A stretch of DNA of 64,000 nt, taken from NCBI RefSeq assembly GCF_001584335.1, contig NZ_LSBB01000001.1:868001-932000 (forward strand), read 5' to 3'. This DNA is from Bacillus atrophaeus (GTDB lineage Bacteria; Bacillota; Bacilli; Bacillales; Bacillaceae). Position numbers and translations under genes: made by a program. Within the stretch, counting starts at the first letter, position 1; each line of letters opens with the position of its first letter. The notes beneath the pieces were generated by a model. The model searched no databases and was not told the origin of the DNA. It was given only the letters and a program-made list of their open reading frames with translations. Shown here piece after piece: positions 47,254-56,000 of the stretch.

Positions 47254-47929
47254 AATATTTCTGATGTGTATGGTCACAATCCTCTACAGGATTGCCCTCC
47301 TCGTCAGTACACCAAGATTGTGATAAGAAAGCTAAAAACACTGCCGCCCATTGGTCGGCAAATTGTATCAAAATGCCTCCATCATGCCATGAGCCATTAT
47401 CTTTTTTCCACCGGGTATCCATGGCGTTTCCTTGGTTCATGTGAATATTGTGCATCCCGTTTGTCGGGGTAAAACCAAAAATTTTATCCGGCGCCTGTTC
47501 TGGTCCGAACTTTGAGCCGTAAATATAAACGGGCGCTTTTTCTTCTTTGGCCTTTTGCATGTAGGTTTCAATAAAATCATTTAAGTCATTATCAGGCCCC
47601 GTCACTTCATGAGGGAGAGGTTTCATTTTTGCAGAATCGAAAAGATTGCCCCGCACATAGTCTAAAGCAAGATCCCGATTCGCGGCATCAATCTTTATAT
47701 ATCCATACGGCAGGTTCGGAAGTAAGGTGATGGAGCTAGAATCAAACTGATCATCAGCCAGATACAAAACCTCTGACTCTTCAGAACTGGACATCACATT
47801 AATCGCACATCTATAACGCGTATCCTTTTCACCAATCACTTCTACTTGGAAATGCGGACTGTCATCATCTGTTTCTCTTCTCATGTCTGAAACGATTCCT
47901 TTTAACACTCCATATTGTTGAACTGCCAT
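47252..47929 (-). CDS. yukJ: DUF2278 protein YukJ
   Basis: This 225-residue soluble protein belongs to the YukJ/DUF2278 family. Visible blocks are YGVLKGIVSDMRRE at the N-terminus, LALDYVRGNLFD near 92, VYIYGSKFGPE near 150 and the C-terminal GGILIQFADQWAAVFLAFLSQSW (about 186-208). The function is unknown. The ATG at 47929 is 5 bp after GGGGGA. It lies between the dhb operon and ald, transcribed away from ald with its own terminator. Confidence 0.88.
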   Translation of the reverse strand: MAVQQYGVLKGIVSDMRRETDDDSPHFQVEVIGEKDTRYRCAINVMSSSEESEVLYLADDQFDSSSITLLPNLPYGYIKIDAANRDLALDYVRGNLFDSAKMKPLPHEVTGPDNDLNDFIETYMQKAKEEKAPVYIYGSKFGPEQAPDKIFGFTPTNGMHNIHMNQGNAMDTRWKKDNGSWHDGGILIQFADQWAAVFLAFLSQSWCTDEEGNPVEDCDHTHQKY

Positions 47930-48010
47930 ACGAATCCCCCTTTACCTTCAGTATAATCATCTATTTCGGCCTGCCATCTCCTTTTTCCTTTGAAAAAGAG
48001 CATATTTTAC

Positions 48011-48042
48011 AAAAAAAGCTTGCAGAATGGAATCTGCAAGCT
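48011..48042 (-). terminator. terminator of ald
   Basis: AGCTTGCAGA (48017-48026) pairs with TCTGCAAGCT (48033-48042); on the minus strand TTTTTTT follows. Confidence 0.9.
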
Positions 48043-48051
48043 AACGTTTTA

Positions 48052-49188
48052 TTAAGCGCCTGCTACAGAAGACTCGTCCTGTAAGGCTTTTTCGGCGGAT
48101 ACATAATCATATCCTAAATCTCTTGCAACGGCTTCATATGTCACATGGCCGTTCGCTGTGTTTAATCCGGCCTTTAATGCCTGATTTTCAGCTATTGCTG
48201 CAGCAGCGCCTTTGTTCGCAATTTGCAAAGCGTAAGGAACCGTTACATTCGTCAATGCCACTGTTGATGTCCGCGGCACAGCTCCCGGCATGTTTGCAAC
48301 AGCATAGTGCACAACGCCGTGTTTTTCATAAGTCGGCTGATCGTGTGTTGTGATATGGTCGACAGTCTCCACGATACCGCCTTGGTCAATGGCGACGTCA
48401 ACAATCACTGAGCCGGCTTTCATTTGTTTGACCATTTCTTCCGTAACGAGAGTCGGAGCTTTTGCACCGGGAATTAATACGGCGCAAATGAGGAGATCCG
48501 CTTCGGCTACAGCATCTGCAATATTGACGGGGTTAGAGATTAACGTTTTAATCTGATGGCCGAAAATATCGTCCAGCTGGCGCAAACGGTCAGCGTTTAA
48601 GTCGATCATCGTAACATCAGCACCCAGCCCGACAGCCATTTTCGCTGCGTTTGTACCAACCACTCCTCCGCCGATAATCGTTACTTTTCCTCGGGAAACT
48701 CCAGGCACGCCTGCTAATAAAATGCCTTTTCCGCCTTTTGGCTTTTCAAGGAATTGCGCGCCTATTTGTGCTGCCATTCTTCCCGCTACCTCTGACATTG
48801 GCGTGAGAAGAGGCAATGACCGCCCGTCGCTTACCGTTTCATATGCAATGGCAGTTACGCCTTTATCTTTTAATGCTTTTGCAAGTTCAGGTTCTGCGGC
48901 TAAATGAAGGTAGGTGAATAAAACAAGCCCTTCGCGAAAATACACATATTCCTCAGGAAGAGGCTCCTTGACCTTCATTACCATCTCGGCATCCCACACC
49001 TGTTTGGCGTCCGCGATGATTTCTGCGCCTGCAGATACATAATCTTCATTTTCGAATCCGCTTCCAAGCCCGGCGTTAGATTCGATGAATACGCGATGGC
49101 CTCCGCTGACGAGCTGTGAAACCCCGCCCGGCGTTAAAGCGACACGGTTTTCATTGTTTTTTATCTCTTTTGGAACTCCGATAATCAT
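48052..49188 (-). CDS. ald: L-alanine dehydrogenase
   Basis: This 378-residue NAD-dependent enzyme deaminates L-alanine to pyruvate and ammonia, allowing growth on alanine and supporting sporulation. The N-terminal [20 protein letters not shown] signature, the catalytic Lys and His regions (KVKEPL near 72, LFTYLHLA near 90) and the NAD-binding [15 protein letters not shown] near 172 are all intact. The ATG at 49188 follows GGGAGGAA. The predicted promoter has a poor -35, as expected for a gene that needs the activator AdeR, encoded just upstream. A 20-bp palindrome lies at about -74. Confidence 0.96.
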   Translation of the reverse strand: MIIGVPKEIKNNENRVALTPGGVSQLVSGGHRVFIESNAGLGSGFENEDYVSAGAEIIADAKQVWDAEMVMKVKEPLPEEYVYFREGLVLFTYLHLAAEPELAKALKDKGVTAIAYETVSDGRSLPLLTPMSEVAGRMAAQIGAQFLEKPKGGKGILLAGVPGVSRGKVTIIGGGVVGTNAAKMAVGLGADVTMIDLNADRLRQLDDIFGHQIKTLISNPVNIADAVAEADLLICAVLIPGAKAPTLVTEEMVKQMKAGSVIVDVAIDQGGIVETVDHITTHDQPTYEKHGVVHYAVANMPGAVPRTSTVALTNVTVPYALQIANKGAAAAIAENQALKAGLNTANGHVTYEAVARDLGYDYVSAEKALQDESSVAGA

Positions 49189-49279
49189 ATCTGATTCCTC
49201 CCATTTGTTGCGTAGTTACTATGCTATTAGTGTATCCCGATTTTTAAGAAAATTCTTTGTTTGAAAAAGAAAATAAAAA

Positions 49280-49316
49280 AACACCGATTTGTGAAATTTC
49301 ACAAATGAGTGTTTCG
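49280..49316 (-). terminator. terminator of adeR containing a 20-bp palindrome
   Basis: ATTTGTGAAATTTCACAAAT (49287-49306) is a perfect palindrome extended by AACAC/GTGTT outside. On the minus strand TTTTTTT follows. The adeR stop codon (49299-49301) is inside the stem. It may double as a binding site upstream of ald. Confidence 0.75.
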
Positions 49317-50528
49317 AAGCTTGATATCCAGATACATCGTGAATTTCTCATTAATATTCTTTAAATCGAATTCAGCGATCTGGCTGATTCTCTTCAGCCG
49401 GTAATTCAGCGTGTTCACATGAATATTTAAAGCTTTTGCGGCTGTATTGACGTTGCTGTCAGCGTCTATAAACCGTTCCAAGGTCTCAACCAGGTTTGAT
49501 TGATGCTCTTGATCGTACTGTTCCAGCTTTGCCAGAGAGTAATTGAAGTATCCGGTATGCTTGCGTTTTTCATCTAATACATCGAGATACTGATAAATGC
49601 CCAGCTCCGAAAAGCTGAATAGGTGTTTGGTTTCTCTCACAAATCGCTCTTTTGCCTTTAAGACAGCGAGAGCCTCCTGATAGGAGCGGTATACATTTGA
49701 GATTGATTCGTATATCCCGCCGAAAGCAATTGAAGCGTCCTCCAATTTATAACGGTCTGTCAGCTGTTTTTGTATGCGGAAAGCAAACTGCTTCAAATCT
49801 TTAAAGGGCTGATCATTTTTGGGAGCTGTTAAAATTATAAGTTCATTATAATCCGCAGTTGCCAGCAATACATGGACCTGCTGGGTGGTCTCTTGTAAAT
49901 ATTGCAGCTGCCGTTCTTTTTTCTCAGTCATTTCGCTTTGCAAGCGAATAATCATGACAGAAAAAACAGGAGGGACCGCCATCCCGAGCTTATGAAATCC
50001 TTCTGCCATTTCACTTTCTTCATGTATGTGACCTGTCAGCATTTTCCAAAAGAATTCTTGGCTGCGTTCTTCATTTTTTGTTTTTCTGATTTGAAGATTG
50101 AGGAGCTTATTCCGCACCGCTTTTGCAGCCATTTGCAAGGTCAGCAAATCATCGTCCGATAGCGTCTTTTGAATTTCAAGCGCCCAGATGAAACCAAGCA
50201 CCTGATTGTTTTTCCAAATGGAAATGGCCACGCGGTTGCTTAGGCCGACCTCATCAATTTCCTTCACTCTGATCGGCTGGTCCGTTTTATGCAAAGCGGG
50301 AATCGTCCCGTCCTTCCATAATTTATTAATGACCTTTTCGGGCACTCTTCTGCCGATGATCGTCGACGTCCGGGCCGGATCAGTACAATCGCTGTGGGTG
50401 CTGTACGCCAGCAGCTTGTGATTAACATCTTCTATTGTAATGGGGCATTGTAGAACCTCGCTGATATGGTCGGCGACATCCTCAAGCCTGTCAAAACTGT
50501 ATTTAAACGGATCACTTAGATTGGTCAT
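49299..50528 (-). CDS. adeR: PucR-type activator of ald, AdeR
   Basis: This 409-residue regulator activates ald in B. subtilis (formerly yukF). The N-terminal part (residues about 15-150) is a GAF-like sensor. The C-terminal PucR/CdaR helix-turn-helix is seen in NVNTAAKALNIHVNTLNYRLKRISQI (about 363-388). The ATG at 50528 follows TAGGGA; an in-frame ATG at 50570 lacks a site. ald starts 110 bp downstream on the same strand, with the adeR terminator in between, so the two are transcribed separately. Alanine is the expected signal. Confidence 0.92.
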   Translation of the reverse strand: MTNLSDPFKYSFDRLEDVADHISEVLQCPITIEDVNHKLLAYSTHSDCTDPARTSTIIGRRVPEKVINKLWKDGTIPALHKTDQPIRVKEIDEVGLSNRVAISIWKNNQVLGFIWALEIQKTLSDDDLLTLQMAAKAVRNKLLNLQIRKTKNEERSQEFFWKMLTGHIHEESEMAEGFHKLGMAVPPVFSVMIIRLQSEMTEKKERQLQYLQETTQQVHVLLATADYNELIILTAPKNDQPFKDLKQFAFRIQKQLTDRYKLEDASIAFGGIYESISNVYRSYQEALAVLKAKERFVRETKHLFSFSELGIYQYLDVLDEKRKHTGYFNYSLAKLEQYDQEHQSNLVETLERFIDADSNVNTAAKALNIHVNTLNYRLKRISQIAEFDLKNINEKFTMYLDIKLRNTHL

Positions 50529-50996
50529 ACATATCCCTACTTTTTCATAGCTTTCATATGTTGTTGGCAAGATGCCATCCCCTGCTTTTATTATGTGTGC
50601 AGTTGTTTGGGGAAATCAACAAAAATCCTCTGACACGGCCTGTTTGTCTGCTTGATGAACGAAGGGTTATTCGGATGGAGGAAGACATGCGCAATGAATC
50701 TCTTTGAAATTGGTGCAGAGGCCTCAATTTTTCTGAAAGCTTCCTTTTTAAAAAGACGGCGGTGATTGGGTATTTTGAACTAATCGGAAAAAGAAGGAAT
50801 ATGTAAGAGAATAAACCTATTTGTTTCATATTTTATGGAATTTTTACGTAAAGAGAGATACCCCAATGGACTCATTTTGTAAAATTAAAACATATTTGTT
50901 TGACTATACCGAAATCTTGTTTTTATAATAGAAACGTTCTAAAAATAAGTGAATTAGCCCATATTTAGGCTGATGGCACAGGAGGTAATGAGGAAT
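50529..50996. other. 468-bp intergenic region between adeR and yukE
   Basis: This region separates divergent adeR and yukE. It contains the yukE promoter (50900-50929) and presumably the adeR promoter. No ORF with a good ribosome binding site and plausible protein is seen; a 91-codon minus frame (50554-50829) has unlikely composition. In B. subtilis the yuk operon is activated by DegU, so binding sites may lie here, but I cannot assign them by eye. Confidence 0.6.
50900..50929 (+). promoter_or_regulatory. SigA promoter of the yuk operon
   Basis: TTGACT (50900-50905), an 18-bp spacer and TATAAT (50924-50929), 67 bp before the yukE start. The slightly long spacer fits a promoter that is helped by an activator. 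Confidence 0.7.
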
Positions 50997-51290
50997 ATGT
51001 CAGGAATTATTCGTGTCACACCCGAAGAGCTAAGAGCAATGGCAAAGCAATATGGCGTTGAAAGTCAAGAAGTAATGAATCAGGTAGATCGTTTAAACAG
51101 AATGATCTCCGATTTAAAAGGAATGTGGGAAGGTGCTTCAAGTGAAGCGTTCGCAGATCAATATGAGCAGCTCAAACCTTCATTCATCAAAATGTCAGAA
51201 TTGCTTCAAGATGTGAATCAGCAGCTTGATCAAACAGCAAACACTCTTGAGTCTACTGACCAAGATATCGCAAGCCAAATCCGCGGATAA
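50997..51290 (+). CDS. yukE: WXG100 secreted protein YukE (EsxA type)
   Basis: This 97-residue helical-hairpin protein is the main substrate of the type VII (ESX/Yuk) secretion system. The WxG turn is Trp44-Glu-Gly46 in KGMWEGASSEAF. Helix 1 runs from RVTPEELRAMAKQYG and helix 2 from the WxG to about residue 88. The usual C-terminal YxxxD/E signal is not obvious. The ATG at 50997 fits B. subtilis YukE; the frame is open to 50973 and AGGAGG at 50980-50985 with GAGG near 50990 supports initiation. It heads the yukE-yukD-yukC-yukBA-yueB-yueC operon. Confidence 0.95.
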   Translation: MSGIIRVTPEELRAMAKQYGVESQEVMNQVDRLNRMISDLKGMWEGASSEAFADQYEQLKPSFIKMSELLQDVNQQLDQTANTLESTDQDIASQIRG

Positions 51291-51306
51291 TAGTATGAAA
51301 GCGAAG

Positions 51307-51340
51307 GAGCGCCTGATTCAAAGAAGATGGCGCTCTTTCT
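51307..51340 (+). terminator. hairpin between yukE and yukD
   Basis: GAGCGCC (51307-51313) pairs with GGCGCTC (51329-51335), followed by TTTCT. The T-tract is short, so part of the transcription should read through into yukD. This would give more YukE than machine components. Confidence 0.7.
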
Positions 51341-51358
51341 ATGTAAGGGTGATTATAA

Positions 51359-51598
51359 ATGTATATTGATATTACCATAGATTTGAAACATTATAACGGC
51401 AGTGTCTTCGACCTCAGATTGTCAGATTACCACCCGGTGAAAAAAGTGATTGACATCGCTTGGCAGGCCCAAAGCGTCTCACTTCCTCCGCGAGAAGGCT
51501 ATTGGGTCAGAGTGGTAAATAAGGAAACAGTGTTTTCTGGAGAGTGCAAATTATCTGACTGCGGCATTACAAGCGGAGACCGGCTTGAAATACTATGA
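51359..51598 (+). CDS. yukD: ubiquitin-like protein YukD (EsaB type)
   Basis: This 79-residue protein has the ubiquitin fold of YukD/EsaB: YIDITIDLKHYNGSVFDLRLSDYHPVKKVIDIAW, ending in SGDRLEIL. Like the known B. subtilis YukD, it lacks a C-terminal di-glycine and so is not expected to be conjugated. It is a cytoplasmic regulator or component needed for type VII secretion. The ATG at 51359 follows TAAGGGTGA. yukC begins 14 bp downstream. Confidence 0.94.
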   Translation: MYIDITIDLKHYNGSVFDLRLSDYHPVKKVIDIAWQAQSVSLPPREGYWVRVVNKETVFSGECKLSDCGITSGDRLEIL

Positions 51599-51612
51599 AA
51601 GGATCTGGTTGA

Positions 51613-52941
51613 ATGTCAGATAAAAAAAAGTCCTATTTAGAAAACCAATTAGAAGCTGAAACCGCAAAGACGGAAACAGGCTATACATTTACCTTTCAGC
51701 GGGAAAAAATCAAACTTCTGAACGGTCTCGAAGCAAATGTGATTAAAGATGTTAATCCATTTTTTCATAAAGAGATCGGTATCACAGAAGATGAAGTGAT
51801 CATCACAGTCCAACCTCCTCCCTCATACAAAGAATTTCGCTCTATCAAAGCTAAAGATAAAAAAAGCAAGTGGCAATTCGCCTATCAGCTCGTTCAGGCT
51901 GTCCAGCAGCACACCATGAAGCGGCTTCATCTGATTGTCGCACCGGAAAATATCGTATTCAACAAGGGCTTAACGCCATACTTCCTTCATTATGGAGTGA
52001 AAGAAAGCATCCCTCCATATGACAATGACGAGGAGAGAGTGTGGAACGAACTGAAAGCTGCCGCAGCCTTGGCTGTAGACGGCGAATTTGCGTTTGAAGA
52101 CTATCTTAAATTCAGCGAAACGATGACCTTTTCAACGGCAGCAAAGGAAATATTAAACGCGAAAACGGCTGATGAATTGCTTGAACTCATTCAGACCAAC
52201 ATTGATCAGCTTGAAGCTAAAGAGAAGACATACATACATATCCCGAGAAAAAAGTGGAGCATCCAAAGGTATATCGGCCTGGCGCTGATTGTTTTGCTCG
52301 TTCCGTCGCTGATTTATGCCATGTATTCATTATTTTTCGCCCAGCCGAAGCATGAAGCGATTGTGGAGAGCAACCGCGCGTTCTTAAATAAGCAATACAG
52401 TGAAGTCATCAGCAAGCTGTCCAAATACGATGCGGAAAGCCTGCCGGAATCGGTGCAGTATCAACTGGCTTCATCATACGTGGCGGTTGAAAAACTAGGT
52501 GAGAACCAACGGAAAAACATTCAAAATCTGGTCACGCTTCAATCAGACCCTCAGCATTTTCTGTATTGGATTGATATTGGAAGAGGCGATAACAAAGAAG
52601 CAATCAGCATCGGGCGCAAGCTTGAATACAACCCATATATAGGTTTAGGCCTCATTAAATATAAACAAGAACTATTAGCAGATGACAGTATGAAAGATGA
52701 AGAAAAACAAAAAGAACTCGACTCTGTACAAAGTGAGCTAGAAAAAGCAGATAAAGAAATAAATGAACAAAAAGAAGAATCAGACACTGAAAACGCTCAA
52801 AGCGATACAGCCGAACAAACATCCGCAGAAGAGGCGAAAGCAGCGGAAGAGAAAAAGAAAGCGGAAGAGAAAGAAAAACAAGAACAAGAGAAAAAAGAAG
52901 ATAAGAATGATAAGAAAGATGAGAAAAAAGATGATAAATAG
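51613..52941 (+). CDS. yukC: type VII secretion protein YukC (EssB type)
   Basis: This 442-residue single-pass membrane protein is a core subunit of the Firmicute ESX machine. Residues 1-215 form the cytoplasmic pseudokinase-like domain, followed by a helix at about 221-243 (YIGLALIVLLVPSLIYAMYSLFF) and an extracellular TPR-like helical domain (about 250-355). The last 85 residues are a highly charged Glu/Lys/Gln tail, likely coiled coil, encoded by an almost pure purine strand (52790-52938). The ATG at 51613 follows GAAAGGATC. It binds YukBA and YukD in related systems. Confidence 0.94.
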   Translation: MSDKKKSYLENQLEAETAKTETGYTFTFQREKIKLLNGLEANVIKDVNPFFHKEIGITEDEVIITVQPPPSYKEFRSIKAKDKKSKWQFAYQLVQAVQQHTMKRLHLIVAPENIVFNKGLTPYFLHYGVKESIPPYDNDEERVWNELKAAAALAVDGEFAFEDYLKFSETMTFSTAAKEILNAKTADELLELIQTNIDQLEAKEKTYIHIPRKKWSIQRYIGLALIVLLVPSLIYAMYSLFFAQPKHEAIVESNRAFLNKQYSEVISKLSKYDAESLPESVQYQLASSYVAVEKLGENQRKNIQNLVTLQSDPQHFLYWIDIGRGDNKEAISIGRKLEYNPYIGLGLIKYKQELLADDSMKDEEKQKELDSVQSELEKADKEINEQKEESDTENAQSDTAEQTSAEEAKAAEEKKKAEEKEKQEQEKKEDKNDKKDEKKDDK

Positions 52942-53001
52942 CTTCATTCAAAATGTGCAAATTGATACATGCTGTGCTAAGGCCGCGAGGAGGTTCGCCA
53001 T

Positions 53002-56000
53002 ATGAGTCTTTTATGGATTTTCTATCAGCAAAACTTCCAAAAAATAAAATTGTCTGATCTCCCGATATCCCAGCCGGTGACAATCGGACGTGATGTGAAG
53101 GATTCCGTCACCATCCTCAGTATGCCGTTTGAAAACGGAGCTGTTTCTCTTCACAGGAGTGAGGATGATGAATATGAAGTTTTCCTGGGAAATGACCGAC
53201 TCGGCGTTTTGTCCTTAAGAGAATGGTTTTCTTTGCAGTCCGGTCAGCAGGAGGTTCGGCTGCTGTTGACAGACGATCAGCAGGGCGCGTCTTTCTTCTA
53301 TGTAGGTGAAAAAAACGAAATCACTTGTTCATCTGATGTTCAAAAAGCCGACGTTTATAAAGAGAGAAATGAGTCTGCTTTTCCTGGTAAAGGCGCTTTT
53401 TCATTGCTTCAAACGATGGGGTGCTGGAATGTCATCCCGGCAGATCAGGACGTTTTCCTGAATGGTGAGAAGGTGAAAGAGGATACGCCGCTTCAGGCAG
53501 GAGATGAGCTATTTTGGAATTTTATTCAAATGAGAATTGTGGAACATGATCTTTTGGAGATTATGCATTATGAACCATATGAAACAACTTTAGTGGAAAC
53601 GGCAAAGCCAAGCTCGGAAATGAAAAAGAAATATCCGCAATACCGGAGAACACCGCGGATGGTTTATGACCTTCCTGAAGACCGAGTGTCATTCAGCTTT
53701 CCTTCACAAGAAAGCGATCAAAACAACAGAGGGCTGTGGCTTGTTATCCTGCCGCCTATTGTCATGCTGATCGTGATGGGGATTGTTGCCCTCATTCAGC
53801 CGCGCGGAATCTTTATCATCGTGTCTCTGGCAATGTTTATGATGACCCTTATCACGTCGACGGTTCAATATTTCCGTGAAAAAAGCCAGCGGAAAAAACG
53901 GGAAGAAAAACGAGAGCGTGTCTATAAGCTTTATCTGGATAACAAACGGAAAGAGCTTCAGGAATTGGCTGAAAAACAAAAGCAAGTGTTGGAATTCCAT
54001 TTCCCTTCTTTTGAAAAAATGAAACATCTCACCACAGAAATCAGCGACCGCATTTGGGAAAAATCACTGGAAAGCGCTGATTTTCTTCAGCTCCGCCTCG
54101 GGACCGGAACGGTTCCGTCCAGCTATGAAATTTCGATGAGCGGCGGAGACCTGGCAAACCGGGATATCGACCATTTAATGGAGCAATCGCAACACATGCA
54201 GCGGGTATATAAGGAGATCCGCCAAGCGCCTGTTACGGTTGATTTGGCAGAAGGGCCAATGGGGCTTGTGGGAAAATCGCAAATTGTGAAAAACGAAATT
54301 CATCAACTGATCGGACAGCTGGCTTTCTTTAATAGCTATCATGATTTGCGGTTCGTCTTCATTTTCCATGAGCATGAATATAAAGACTGGGAATGGATGA
54401 AGTGGCTGCCTCAATTCCAAATGCCTCATATTTATGCGAAGGGCTTTATATACAATGAACAAACCCGCGACCAGCTTTTATCTTCCATTTACGAAGTGTT
54501 GAGAGAGCGCGATTTGGAAGAGGAAAAAGAAAAGCTGCTGTTTAAACCGCACTTTGTATTTGTGATTACGAACCAGCAGCTCATTTCAGAGCATGTCATC
54601 TTAGAATATTTAGAAGGGCGGCACGAGCATCTCGGCATCTCTACGATCGTTGCCGCGGAAACAAAGGAAAGCTTATCGGAAAATATTCATACCCTTGTCC
54701 GCTACATCAATGAGCAGGAAGGGGATATTTTAATCCAAAAGAAAAAAGCGGTGCGGATTCCGTTTCAGCTTGACCATCATCAGCGGGAAGACAACGAACG
54801 GTTTTCACGAACGCTCAGAACACTGAATCATCAAGTCGGCATTACCAACTCCATTCCTGAAACGGTATCGTTTTTAGAACTGTTTCATGCAAAGGAAGTC
54901 AAGGAAATCGGAATCCGGCAAAAATGGAAAACTAGCGAATCAACGAAGTCGCTGTCCGTTCCGATCGGCTACAAAGGGAAAGATGACATTGTCTATCTGA
55001 ACCTCCATGAAAAAGCCCACGGGCCGCATGGATTGCTTGCGGGGACAACGGGTTCCGGAAAAAGTGAATTTCTCCAGACCTACATCTTATCGCTTGCGGT
55101 TCATTTTCATCCGCATGAAGCGGCCTTTTTATTGATTGACTATAAAGGCGGGGGCATGGCTCAGCCGTTTCGCAATATTCCCCACCTGCTCGGTACGATC
55201 ACCAATATCGAAGGAAGCAAAAACTTCAGCATGCGGGCGCTCGCTTCCATTAAAAGCGAATTAAAAAAACGGCAGCGCCTGTTTGATCAGTATCAAGTCA
55301 ATCACATCAATGATTATACAAAGCTGTTTAAACAGGGGAAAACAGATATCGCAATGCCGCATTTGTTCTTAATTTCAGATGAATTCGCCGAGCTGAAGAG
55401 CGAGGAGCCTGATTTTATCAGGGAGCTTGTCAGTGCTGCGCGTATCGGCCGAAGCCTCGGAGTCCATTTGATTTTGGCGACGCAGAAGCCTGGCGGAATC
55501 ATTGACGATCAAATCTGGAGCAACTCGCGCTTTAAAGTGGCGCTCAAGGTTCAGGATGCGAGCGACAGTAAAGAAATTCTGAAGAACAGCGACGCCGCAA
55601 ATATTACCGTAACAGGACGGGGGTATTTGCAGGTCGGAAACAACGAAGTGTACGAGCTGTTCCAATCCGCGTGGAGCGGAGCACCTTATTTGGAGGAAGT
55701 GTACGGCACTGAGGACGAAATCGCCATTGTGACGGACACTGGGCTTATCCCGCTTTCTGAAGTTGATACGGACGAGCTTGCGAAAAAAGAAACACAGGCT
55801 GAAATTGAAGCCGTTGTTGATGAAATCGAACGAATCCAGGAAGAGATGGGAATCGAGAAGCTGCCAAGTCCATGGCTGCCGCCGCTTGCGGAACGAATTC
55901 CGCGCACTCTCTTCCAATCCAAAGACAAAGGGCAATTTCATTTTGCTTATATTGATGAGCCTGATAAACAAAGCCAAACGCCGCTTGCTTATACGATGAT

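Noticed and set aside
49287-49306. Rex-like site (TTGTGAA...TTCACAA)
   Set aside because: The half-sites match, but they are only 2 bp apart instead of the 6 bp needed in a Rex operator. Terminator or AdeR site is more likely.
50554-50829. 91-codon minus-strand frame upstream of adeR
   Set aside because: It has no ribosome binding site, skewed Arg/Ser composition and overlaps the adeR start region.
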